DNA of 64,000 nt from Chloroflexus aurantiacus J-10-fl (GTDB lineage Bacteria > Chloroflexota > Chloroflexia > Chloroflexales > Chloroflexaceae), in contig NC_010175.1 in the NCBI RefSeq assembly GCF_000018865.1, positions 62,001-126,000 of the forward strand, in the 5' to 3' direction. The notes beneath the pieces were generated by a model. That model searched no databases, was not told where the DNA came from, and was given only the letters and a program-made list of their open reading frames with translations. Both the position numbers and the translations under genes were made by a program. This document shows, piece after piece, positions 9,757-17,533 of the stretch (its first letter is position 1; each line of letters starts with the position of its first letter).

Positions 9757-10069
9757 GCGTGGGGTCAGGTGTACACCACAGAGGCACAGAGGCACAGAGG
9801 GCATAGAGGGATGAATTGGCGCAAGAATCGCCGGTATGACAGGCGTCGTAGGGGCACGGCATGCCGTGCTCCTACTCACTGGTGATACACCTGAACAATG
9901 CATATCGTTGAGCGAGATTTGATATAAGTCCCGCACCCTGGCACACTCCTCTGTATTATCGGCACCCCTGTGGTGATATGCAACCACCGGGCCACGAAAC
10001 GCTTTCCACTCCTGATTTCCAGATAAACCGTGGTACCATACCTGTAGGACAATTTGCGGAGATTCACCA
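9757..10069. repeat. intergenic region with CACAGAGG repeat and inverted repeat
   Basis: 313 bp without a gene. It starts with a CACAGAGGCACAGAGG element at about 9776, the short dispersed repeat seen many times further right. A 28-bp near-perfect palindrome lies at 9848-9875 (GTAGGGGCACGGCA against TGCCGTGCTCCTAC, one mismatch). This is the same design as the 44-bp palindrome at 14191. It may act as a terminator or REP-like element. The rest is unassigned upstream region of the MoxR gene. Confidence 0.6.
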
Positions 10070-11017
10070 ATGCAAACTGCACAATTAGCATCTGCGCTGC
10101 TCAACGAAGCCCGCAAAACACTGGTTGGGCAAGAGGAAAATCTGACACTGTTATTAACGGCTCTGCTAAGTGGTGGCCATGTCTTGCTCGAAGGACCACC
10201 CGGCACGGCGAAAACCCTCATGGCCAAAACACTGGCGCAAATGATTCAGGCCGACTTTCGGCGCATTCAGTTTACGCCTGATCTGATGCCGGCAGACGTG
10301 ATAGGGATACAGGTTTTCGATATGAAAAGTGGCGAATTTCGCCTCTATCGCGGACCGATCTTCACGCAGATATTACTGGGTGATGAGATCAATCGGGCGC
10401 CGGCGAAGACCCAAAGTGCTCTGTTAGAGGCCATGGAAGAGCGACAGGTCACGATTGAAGGGCAGCGCTTACCATTGCCGGAACCTTTTTTTGTGATCGC
10501 CACCCAAAATCCGATTGAGTATGATGGCACGTATCCGTTACCAGAAGCCCAACTCGACCGGTTTCTATTCAAAATTGTGATTGGCTATGCCTCACGGGAT
10601 GTCGAAACTGAAGTATTACGTCGTTACCATCTCGGTTTCGATGCTCATCAATTGACGGCCAGTGGGTTACGACCGATTGTAAGTCCTGAAGCGCTCGCTA
10701 CATGTCGGGCTGAAATCACGCAGGTACAGGTCGAGCAAGGCATTCTCGACTACATCGTGTCGATCATACAGGCAACCCGCAACAGTCCTGAACTGCTGGT
10801 CGGCGCCTCGTTACGGGCCGGTGTTGCGATGTTGCTGGCTGCCAAAACACTGGCTGCCATTCATGATCGCAATTATGTCACGCCCGATGACGTAAAGTTA
10901 CTGGCCCGCCCGGTCTTGCGCCATCGGATCATCCTGCGTCCAGAAGCTGAAATTGAAGGGCTAAACCCTGATATGGCTATCAATCGCATCCTCAATCGCA
11001 TCGAGGTACCGCGCTAG
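10070..11017 (+). CDS. MoxR-family AAA+ ATPase
   Basis: 315 residues, typical of MoxR. Walker A GPPGTAKT (residues 43-50), Walker [10 protein letters not shown], sensor 1 FVIATQNP and the family signature [18 protein letters not shown] are all present. MoxR proteins are chaperone-like ATPases that often work with VWA-domain partners. No VWA or DUF58 gene follows here; an FtsX-type permease begins 1 bp after the stop instead. GGAG lies 8 nt before the ATG. Confidence 0.93.
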   Translation: MQTAQLASALLNEARKTLVGQEENLTLLLTALLSGGHVLLEGPPGTAKTLMAKTLAQMIQADFRRIQFTPDLMPADVIGIQVFDMKSGEFRLYRGPIFTQILLGDEINRAPAKTQSALLEAMEERQVTIEGQRLPLPEPFFVIATQNPIEYDGTYPLPEAQLDRFLFKIVIGYASRDVETEVLRRYHLGFDAHQLTASGLRPIVSPEALATCRAEITQVQVEQGILDYIVSIIQATRNSPELLVGASLRAGVAMLLAAKTLAAIHDRNYVTPDDVKLLARPVLRHRIILRPEAEIEGLNPDMAINRILNRIEVPR

Positions 11018-11018
11018 A

Positions 11019-13568
11019 ATGCTGAGTCGTATGCTTGTACGCAGTTCGCTCCGCTGGATCAGGCAGCATCCCTGGCAGATGTTGCTCTGCATCATCGGGG
11101 TTGCATTAGGAGTTGCTGTCGTTGTTGCTATTGATCTCGCCAATGCCAGTGCCCGGCGGGCTTTTCAATTGGCCGGTGATACGGTAGCCGGGCAGGCAAC
11201 GCATCAGATCGTGGGTGGTCCAACAGGGCTACCCGAAACGGTCTACCCGACTATTCGCCGCCAGTTTCCCACCCTGGCGGCTGCCCCCGTCGTCGAAGGC
11301 TACCTGACGGCACCTGCGCTCGGCCCTGGGGTGTATCAGCTCTTTGGCGTTGATCCTTTTGCTGAAGCGCCGTTCCGGCCCTACCTGGCCGGCAATGGTG
11401 CGGTTGATCTGGCCGCACTGCTGGTAGAACCAGGTGCTGCTCTGTTGGCCCGCACAACAAGTGAACAGGCCGGTCTACAGCCGGGTGATCAGTTACCGGT
11501 TCAGATAGGCGCTCGTCAGACGGCATTACGGATCGTCGGTGTGCTCGATCCGGCGGACGATTTGAGCCGACGGTCACTGGCTGGACTGGTCATTGTCGAT
11601 ATTTCGAGCGCGCAAGAGCTGCTCGACAACACCGGTCGCTTGAGTCGAATTGACCTGATTGTGCCTGAAGCATTTGATCTGGCCGCCCTTACCGCGCAAT
11701 TACCGGCTGGCGTAACCGTCCAACCTGTGGCAGCGCGAGCCGGCACCTTGCAGCAGATGACAGCAGCGTTCGAGTTAAATCTGACTGCCCTGAGTCTGCT
11801 GGCGCTGATTGTGGGCATGTTCCTCATTTACAACACCATGACCTTTAGTGTTGTGCAGCGGCGCGGTTTGTGGGGGACGCTCCGTTGTGTAGGGGTCAGC
11901 CGGGGCCAGTTGGCCGGCATGGTGTTGATAGAGGCATTCATCATCAGTCTGGTGGGTGTTGCCGCTGGGCTGGTATTGGGAGTCGTGCTGGGCCGGGGAC
12001 TGGTTGGTCTGGTCACTCAAACGATCAATGATCTCTATTTCGTAGTCACAGTGCGCGATCTGGCTATCGAGCCGTTGGTGCTGATCAAGGGTACAGCCCT
12101 GGGGATCATCGCCACCCTGCTGGCAGCGCTGGCCCCCACGCTGGAAGCAATGTACACGCCGCCACGCACTGTGCTACGTCGTTCGAGCCTTGAAGAACGG
12201 ATTCGGCGAGCAATCCCCCGTCTGGCCGGAGGTGGTGTCGGTCTTCTGCTGCTGGGAGGGGGACTTCTCCTCATACCTGCTACAGCCGATACAAGCAGCC
12301 TCTACATCGCTTTTGGGGGTCTGTTTGCCATCGTGATTGGGACTGCACTACTCACACCACTTATCCTGATGACGCTGATGGCGGTTTTACGACCGATCCT
12401 TGGGCGAGCAGCGGGGATGTTGGGCAACATGGCAGCCCGTGATGTCGTCAATAGCCTCTCACGAACGGCGGTAGCAGTGGCTGCACTGATGGTTGCCGTC
12501 TCGGTCACTATTGGTGTGGGTATTATGATCGGCAGCTTTCGCCAGACCGTTATCAACTGGCTTGAGCAGAGCCTGATCGCTGATATTTACCTGTCGCCTC
12601 CCAGCAATGTTGCTAATCGAATTGACACTACAATCGATCCGGCTTTACCTGCTGCGCTGGCTTCACTACCAGAGGTCGAGGCGATCACAACATTCCGGAG
12701 CGTGCAGATCGATCTGCCCACCGGGCCAACAACACTTGTTGCCGTGGGAAGCACAACCGACCGTGGTCGCCGGGCACTGCGCTTTCAACAGGGTGGTGAT
12801 GAGGCAACCTGGACAGCCTGGGAAAATGGTGCCGTGTTGATTTCTGAACCGCTGGCGTTTCGTAGCGGTCTGGGGGTTGGTGACACCTTAACAGTACGCA
12901 CTGATCGCGGCCTGCGCGAACTCCCGATTGCCGGCGTCTACTACGATTACACGTCAGATCGCGGCGTTGTCCGCATCAACGAAGCAACGTATCGTCAACT
13001 GTGGGACGACACAGCCCTCTCCTCACTGGCGATTTATGTGCGTGAAGGCTATGAGGTTGATGCCGTGATGGAGCGGGTGCGGGCAATCAGCGCTGCCTAC
13101 GGGACGATCATTGTCAATTCGAGTCGGGCATTGCGCGAAGGGACGCTCATTGTGTTTGATCGAACCTTTGCCATCACCTCTGTACTGCAATTGCTGGCCA
13201 CCATCGTGGCATTCATCGGTATCCTGAGCGCATTGATGGCCTTACAACTTGAACGCACGCGCGAACTGGGTGTGTTGCGCGCAATCGGCTTAACACCCGG
13301 CCAGCTTTGGGGAGTAGTGCTGGGGCAAACCAGTCTGATGGGACTGGCTGCCGGCCTGCTGGCAGCCCCTCTTGGACTGGCACTGGCCGTGGTGCTGACG
13401 TATGTGATCAACAAGCGGTCGTTTGGCTGGACGCTGGAATTTACACTCGATCCCACCCTGTTTGTCCAGGCACTGGCAGTAGCGATTGTAGCGGCACTGC
13501 TGGCCGGCATCTGGCCGGCGCTACAGATGAGTCGTACCAGTCCGGCGGTGGCCTTACGCGATGAGTAA
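11019..13568 (+). CDS. ABC transporter permease with two FtsX domains
   Basis: 849 residues. The architecture is TM helix (about 17-40), a large extracytoplasmic MacB-PCD-like domain, a three-helix FtsX core (about 250-370), a second TM plus periplasmic half, and a final FtsX core (about 725-840). This is the duplicated permease of the lipoprotein/antimicrobial-peptide ABC family. No ATPase or adaptor gene is adjacent, so the nucleotide-binding partner must be elsewhere. The start is 1 bp after the MoxR stop, implying coupled translation. Substrate unknown. Confidence 0.88.
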   Translation: MLSRMLVRSSLRWIRQHPWQMLLCIIGVALGVAVVVAIDLANASARRAFQLAGDTVAGQATHQIVGGPTGLPETVYPTIRRQFPTLAAAPVVEGYLTAPALGPGVYQLFGVDPFAEAPFRPYLAGNGAVDLAALLVEPGAALLARTTSEQAGLQPGDQLPVQIGARQTALRIVGVLDPADDLSRRSLAGLVIVDISSAQELLDNTGRLSRIDLIVPEAFDLAALTAQLPAGVTVQPVAARAGTLQQMTAAFELNLTALSLLALIVGMFLIYNTMTFSVVQRRGLWGTLRCVGVSRGQLAGMVLIEAFIISLVGVAAGLVLGVVLGRGLVGLVTQTINDLYFVVTVRDLAIEPLVLIKGTALGIIATLLAALAPTLEAMYTPPRTVLRRSSLEERIRRAIPRLAGGGVGLLLLGGGLLLIPATADTSSLYIAFGGLFAIVIGTALLTPLILMTLMAVLRPILGRAAGMLGNMAARDVVNSLSRTAVAVAALMVAVSVTIGVGIMIGSFRQTVINWLEQSLIADIYLSPPSNVANRIDTTIDPALPAALASLPEVEAITTFRSVQIDLPTGPTTLVAVGSTTDRGRRALRFQQGGDEATWTAWENGAVLISEPLAFRSGLGVGDTLTVRTDRGLRELPIAGVYYDYTSDRGVVRINEATYRQLWDDTALSSLAIYVREGYEVDAVMERVRAISAAYGTIIVNSSRALREGTLIVFDRTFAITSVLQLLATIVAFIGILSALMALQLERTRELGVLRAIGLTPGQLWGVVLGQTSLMGLAAGLLAAPLGLALAVVLTYVINKRSFGWTLEFTLDPTLFVQALAVAIVAALLAGIWPALQMSRTSPAVALRDE

Positions 13569-13649
13569 TTTTTGACACGGCGCGTCATAGAGTTGCTAAA
13601 AGTATGGTATGATACAGGCGTTACCCGCACACAGTGAGGAGGAAAAGCC

Positions 13650-13916
13650 ATGAGCGATCTGCAAGCAGCGTTCGAGCGCGCCGCGCAAGAGGTACAGCAA
13701 CTACCCCGCCGGCCCGATAACGAGACACTCCTGCAACTGTACGCGCTCTACAAGCAGGCAACCGTTGGTGATGTCCAGGGCAGCCGCCCAGGCGTTCTCG
13801 ATATGACCGGACGGCTGAAATACGATGCGTGGGCGAAGTTGAAAGGTGTTACGGCAGCCGATGCCATGCAGCGTTACATCGAGCTGGTAGAGCGGTTGAA
13901 GCAATCGCTTGCCTGA
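13650..13916 (+). CDS. acyl-CoA-binding protein
   Basis: 88 residues, the standard ACBP length. Helical-bundle signatures include LYALYKQATVGD, RPGVLDMTGRLKYDAW and the following LKGVTAADAMQRYIELV; the Tyr and Lys residues that contact acyl-CoA in ACBPs are kept. It would bind and buffer long-chain acyl-CoA esters in the cytoplasm. GAGGAGGA precedes the ATG. It is monocistronic, 81 bp after the permease. The family is common in eukaryotes and patchy in bacteria. Confidence 0.95.
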   Translation: MSDLQAAFERAAQEVQQLPRRPDNETLLQLYALYKQATVGDVQGSRPGVLDMTGRLKYDAWAKLKGVTAADAMQRYIELVERLKQSLA

Positions 13917-13959
13917 CGCGACGTGCGTGGATGGCTATGGTCTGTCGCCGTTCCCAGAT

Positions 13960-14095
13960 GTGAGTGCGACCCGCCCCACCCTAGCCCGTCCATGCCGGGG
14001 GCAGGAGCACGCATCCACTCCAGTGGCAGTGGGAGAACGCCCCCACCCCAGCCCGCCCCCGCCGGGGGCGGGTGTAAACGGTTCAGCATGGGTTA
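13960..14095. repeat. GC-rich dispersed repeat (CCCACCCCAGCCCGCCCCCG family)
   Basis: Part of the 508-bp gap 13917-14424. It contains CCCCCACCCCAGCCCGCCCC followed by CGCCGGGGGCGGG and a GGTGTAAACGGTTCAGC tail. The same module recurs at about 32755-34100 and 46920-47500, so it is a dispersed family and not local low complexity. No open frame here looks coding. Confidence 0.7.
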
Positions 14096-14190
14096 GATCA
14101 ACTACAACTATTGCTCAACGATGCGAGTCGTTCAGATGTCATACCTGTAGGTGGGTCATTGTGGTCGTATTTCCAGAGCAGCCTGATGCA

Positions 14191-14234
14191 GCGCTTCTGT
14201 AGGGGCGACGCATGCGTCGCCCCTACAGAAGCGC
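14191..14234. repeat. 44-bp perfect palindrome
   Basis: Two 22-bp arms with no loop (GCGCTTCTGTAGGGGCGACG...CA and its exact complement), centred between 14212 and 14213. The arrangement matches the palindrome at 9848-9875 (shared GTAGGGGC core). It lies between the convergent ACBP and RRM genes, where it could end transcription or be a non-autonomous mobile element. Confidence 0.85.
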
Positions 14235-14360
14235 ATCGTTTACGTGCGACACCAGGGTAATAATTGGATAGCGCGTCATCATTTCTCTGCTATCAGAGGT
14301 GCCAGGTTGGAGACGAACCGGTGGCGTGCACGCTCAGAATAACCACACCGCAAGCCACTA

Positions 14361-14398
14361 ACAAAACACAAAGCCGGCAATCACCATTGATTGCCGGC
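14361..14398 (-). terminator. Rho-independent terminator of the RRM gene
   Basis: An 11-bp stem GCCGGCAATCA/TGATTGCCGGC with a 4-nt loop lies 27 bp past the RRM stop codon. On the minus strand it is followed by TTTGTGTTTTGTTAG, a T-rich tract. Confidence 0.85.
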
Positions 14399-14424
14399 CT
14401 GATCACAGTATGAGGGGTGACGCT

Positions 14425-14709
14425 TTAATAGCGGCGACCAAAGCCACCACGCGGTGCATTGCGCGGCTTATCTTCGGCCTCATTCACCCGCAAATTGCGA
14501 CCACCAACTTCAAGACCGTCGGTTGCGCGGATGACAGCAGCGACGTTATTTGTTTCGATCTCGACAAAGCCAAAACCACGCGAACGACCGGTGTCGCGAT
14601 CATTGATCACTCGTGCGCTTTGCACTTCACCATGCGGCTCGAAGATCGAACCCAGCTCAGCGTCGCCCACATTCCACGGCAAATTCCCGACGAACAGTTT
14701 CACCAACAT
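14425..14709 (-). CDS. RRM-type RNA-binding protein
   Basis: 94 residues. A single RNA recognition motif has RNP2 LFVGNLPW near residue 5 and RNP1 RGFGFVEIE near 45. A short basic Gly/Arg tail ends RGGFGRRY. It is like the cold-inducible Rbp proteins of cyanobacteria and other bacteria, which bind single-stranded RNA. I chose the ATG at 14709 (MLVKLFVGN) because a GGAG lies 10 nt upstream; the longer in-frame version adds 21 residues with no family match. It has a long untranslated leader and a clear terminator, so it is monocistronic. Confidence 0.93.
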   Translation of the reverse strand: MLVKLFVGNLPWNVGDAELGSIFEPHGEVQSARVINDRDTGRSRGFGFVEIETNNVAAVIRATDGLEVGGRNLRVNEAEDKPRNAPRGGFGRRY

Positions 14710-15020
14710 TGTACACACTCCACAGAGACTTGGTTTGACACACCTGCGTGGCATATCAAAACCGGCTATCACAGAACTCTCGTACTACCGCTGCCGATGG
14801 AAACCCATCGACCAGTCGCTCCGGTGTTCGACAACGTACCTGCTTCGAGCGCTGAAGCGTTGCCGATTGACCTGAGCCTGAGAGTTCTCTGATGCCGGTC
14901 TCGCAGCACACGACGTTGATTGACCTGCTCAGTGTAACACACTTTTCTGAAATTGCAAGAGGGATTCTGTAAGGAAACTTGACGGGTGGCAGGATCGCGT
15001 TACAGAAGCGGGACATCCGC
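14710..15020 (-). promoter_or_regulatory. long candidate leader of the RRM gene
   Basis: About 300 bp (of a 455-bp gene-free stretch) precede the RRM gene without a convincing ORF. On the minus strand the motif CAGGTCAATCAACG (14914-14927) recurs as CAGGTCAATCGGCAACG (14858-14874) and weakly at 14832-14842. Several short self-complementary segments lie between them. Cold-responsive RNA-binding protein genes often have structured leaders, so regulation here is plausible but unproven. Confidence 0.3.
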
Positions 15021-15164
15021 GCCATCCTGCTTTACTCAAGCACAATCCGATCCAACGCAACGCACGAAAGCATAGCTTCCGCGCACCATATGGACAATGC
15101 TTCCGCTTTCTGACATATCAGGGTATACTACAAAAAGAGCACTACAAACCCCAACGGAGGTCGT

Positions 15165-15749
15165 ATGTCGCGTCCGTTCATTCCCATGACCGCCAAGTGG
15201 CGGCAAGAGTTTATCAAGCCGCGAGGACCGGCCAATGTGCCCGCAGTTGGTAGCGAGGCACCCGATTTTACGCTTCCGTATGCCCAATTCCTCAGTGGGC
15301 CGCCGGAAGATCGGGTTGAATACGGTCGAACGATCACGCTGAGCGCGCTGCGTGGACGGCCCGTTGTCCTCAATCTCACCCGCATTGTCAGTGATCGCTT
15401 CTTCTGACCGCACTGCGCGCCGCAACTGGATGCGTTGCGGGAGCACTATGATCTCTTCGTTCAGCGCAATGCGCACCTGCTGGTGGTCAGCAGCACCGAT
15501 CTCGAAATGACCAGCTACGTCGCCGAGGTGTTGCGTGCGCCGTATCCCATTTTGAGTGATCCCGAATGGGGCGTATTTTACCGCTACGGTATGGGATCGG
15601 CGATGGGAGTGCCCTTGCCGGGTGTATTCGTGATCGATGCTGATGGCATCATCCGCTGGAGCTGGGCTGCACCGTTGTCGGTTGTTTTCACTCCACCACG
15701 TCCGGCAGAGCTGGCGGCAGTGCTTGATGCGCTGGCAAGTGAAGGCTGA
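15165..15749 (+). CDS. thioredoxin/peroxiredoxin-fold protein with in-frame UGA at the first active-site Cys (candidate selenoprotein)
   Basis: Read through the UGA at 15405-15407, the gene gives 194 residues. Before it: VGSEAPDFTLPYAQ, the typical AhpC/TSA opening, and RGRPVVLNLTRIVSDRFF. After it: PHCAPQLDALREHYDLF, then LLVVSSTDLEM, APYPILSDPEWGVFYRYG and PGVFVIDADGIIRW, all standard peroxiredoxin-like landmarks in the same frame. The UGA (position 81) falls on the first Cys of the CPHC motif, giving U-P-H-C. A 7-bp hairpin follows at SECIS spacing. GGAGGT precedes the ATG. Sense codons on both sides are undecayed. Alternatives are a TGC-to-TGA mutation or a sequence error; genome-wide Sec machinery cannot be seen here. 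Confidence 0.72.
15405..15440 (+). promoter_or_regulatory. UGA codon plus SECIS-like stem-loop
   Basis: UGA at 15405-15407 is followed by a perfect 7-bp stem CCGCAAC/GTTGCGG at 15420-15426 and 15434-15440, with the 7-nt loop TGGATGC. The loop opens 19 nt after the UGA and has G in its second position. Both agree with the usual description of bacterial SECIS elements (apical loop about 16-37 nt downstream, early loop G). Confidence 0.55.
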
Positions 15750-15806
15750 GGCGGTTTCTCCACCTGCCTCAGCCTATACATGTCACTGTCTAATGCTCAG
15801 AACGTG

Positions 15807-16511
15807 TCACACCCGCTCATACCACGAGAACGACTTAGAAGATCGTTTCAGTCGATACGGCAGTACGACGTGCCGCTCTGTACGATCACCCTTGCTCAGC
15901 TTTTTGGCCGGGTTGTAGACATCGATCTTCTCAAAGCTCAGATTGGGAGCGCAATCGTCTACCACTTGCATCGTCCCATCAAGCGGAAAATTTGTCTCTG
16001 GTCGGGTCAGTGAGACAAACTCCGCAGGCAAGACTTCGTTGTACGCCGGCACACTCAGAACCTGGACAAATCCACCTCTCTTACCAAGGTAGGTAATATG
16101 AAGCAGCGCATCACGCAGCCAATCGCGTTGATCTGAACCTTCCCAGCCCAGACCAATCGCGAAGTCGCCAAACAGATGGACATACTCGCGATAGCCGATT
16201 GTGCGCTGGAAAAAGCCTTCAAAGTCGGGATCGTTTGGTTTAGCTTCACTCCGACTGGGACGGAGCACCCGTTGAAAGACATTCGAGACGACAGCCTGTG
16301 CGGCGGGGCGCAACGCCACCTCCAGGCGGGCAATAGCCGGCCAATGAGAGCGGGCTACGTCTAGCGACTGGGCACGACACAACGCATCAAAAATGGCCAT
16401 CTTTATCGCAAATGGGGTCGGTGCCAGCAATGTCTTCCCGCCGGATGCCGTTGTGAAACTGGGACGCAGCGAGAAGAGTGAGACTGCCTCGTATTCAGCA
16501 ATCAACCACAT
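15807..16511 (-). CDS. cas5: CRISPR-associated Cas5-like protein
   Basis: 234 residues. The N-terminus MWLIAEYEAVSLFSLRPSFT, the glycine stretch GGKTLLAPTPFAIKMAIFDA and the later LGKRGGFVQ fit the RAMP fold of Cas5, which caps the 5' crRNA handle in Cascade. It sits 2 bp after the cas7-like gene. Assignment depends partly on position. No Cas6 is present, so whether this Cas5 also processes crRNA, as in subtype I-C, is open. The 57 bp after the preceding plus-strand gene hold nothing. Confidence 0.72.
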   Translation of the reverse strand: MWLIAEYEAVSLFSLRPSFTTASGGKTLLAPTPFAIKMAIFDALCRAQSLDVARSHWPAIARLEVALRPAAQAVVSNVFQRVLRPSRSEAKPNDPDFEGFFQRTIGYREYVHLFGDFAIGLGWEGSDQRDWLRDALLHITYLGKRGGFVQVLSVPAYNEVLPAEFVSLTRPETNFPLDGTMQVVDDCAPNLSFEKIDVYNPAKKLSKGDRTERHVVLPYRLKRSSKSFSWYERV

Positions 16512-16513
16512 AA

Positions 16514-17503
16514 TTATGCTCCATTCACCGCCGGCAAGGTAAACGGTTCAGCCTCCTGGATAAGTCGGCTCATCTGTTCGGCAAAGGCACCGAGTGAGTC
16601 GAACGAAAACAGCTCAATCGCATCAGGGTGAAGCTGATTCAGACTCTCGGCAACCCGCTGGACATCGCTCACAAAATCGTCTTTCAGTGGCGAGATACAG
16701 GGAGCCGGGATGACATTCGAGCTAACCGTCATCACCCCACTCACATCGAGAATGTGCGGATTTTGGGCCGTGCGCATCGCTCCGGCAGGTTCGATGAAGG
16801 TGTAGAGAATGCTTTCCAGCAAAGCACGTAGACGTTTCCGACGCTGATCCGCATCCACTGCATAGCGTTGGGAAATATCGTTAAAGCCAATCCGCGCCGC
16901 TTCCACCTGCACAACAATCGCATAGACACCCGACGATGCCGGACGATGGAACGGCGTCTGTTTGCCGGCAATCGAACCAGACTCGTCAACTCCGGCACTC
17001 CCCCCACCGCGCTCGCTCTCAAACTTGACATGGAAGTAGGAGTCGGTCTTGACACTGCCCGGTACGCCTACCACCCACCCAAACTCAACCACACTTTTGC
17101 GCGGCAACGACCGATTCCCGGCGGTGATCAGCGCGCCGGCCATATCGGTCACTGCACAACGCTGGAGAATAAGATCAAGTTCACCCGCATTGCTTTTGGC
17201 CGTCTGCAACTGATTGAGGAACTCTTTATCGAGGTCGAGATCATAGTTGATCCGATTGGCATTAAACAGCCGTGCACCCATTGAGAGAGGCAAGTCTGCC
17301 TGCACAGCCAGGCGGTGCAAATGTTCAGACTGAATGTGCTTGAACATATCGCCACTGATCGCATTCACGCTGTGCAGGCGACCATCGGCGAAGACATTGA
17401 CCATGCGCGTTTGAATCTGATTCCCTTCACCACCTTCGTTGTTCAACGAGTGCAGGTTCAAGACGGCGCGAGCAGCAATTGACAGGCTAAACACTGGCTT
17501 CAT
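16514..17503 (-). CDS. cas7: Cas7 backbone protein of the DevR/Cst2/Csa2 type
   Basis: 329 residues. The start MKPVFSLSIAARAVLNLHSL followed by NNEGGEGNQIQTRMV matches the DevR-type Cas7 family opening; a glycine-rich insertion (FESERGGGSAGVD) and a late FSFDSLGAFAEQM follow. Cas7 subunits polymerise along the crRNA in Cascade. I chose the ATG at 17503 with GGAG 8 nt upstream; an alternative ATG 6 bp earlier adds two residues. DevR-type Cas7 is typical of I-A and I-B systems. Confidence 0.88.
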   Translation of the reverse strand: MKPVFSLSIAARAVLNLHSLNNEGGEGNQIQTRMVNVFADGRLHSVNAISGDMFKHIQSEHLHRLAVQADLPLSMGARLFNANRINYDLDLDKEFLNQLQTAKSNAGELDLILQRCAVTDMAGALITAGNRSLPRKSVVEFGWVVGVPGSVKTDSYFHVKFESERGGGSAGVDESGSIAGKQTPFHRPASSGVYAIVVQVEAARIGFNDISQRYAVDADQRRKRLRALLESILYTFIEPAGAMRTAQNPHILDVSGVMTVSSNVIPAPCISPLKDDFVSDVQRVAESLNQLHPDAIELFSFDSLGAFAEQMSRLIQEAEPFTLPAVNGA

Positions 17504-17533
17504 ACACATGTCTCCATTCGTAAATATGCACGA

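Noticed and set aside
14840-14930. Glycine-riboswitch-like string (GAGAACTCTCAGGC) on the minus strand upstream of the RRM gene
   Set aside because: The central part of the glycine aptamer is missing, the spacing is far too short, and the downstream gene has no glycine connection.
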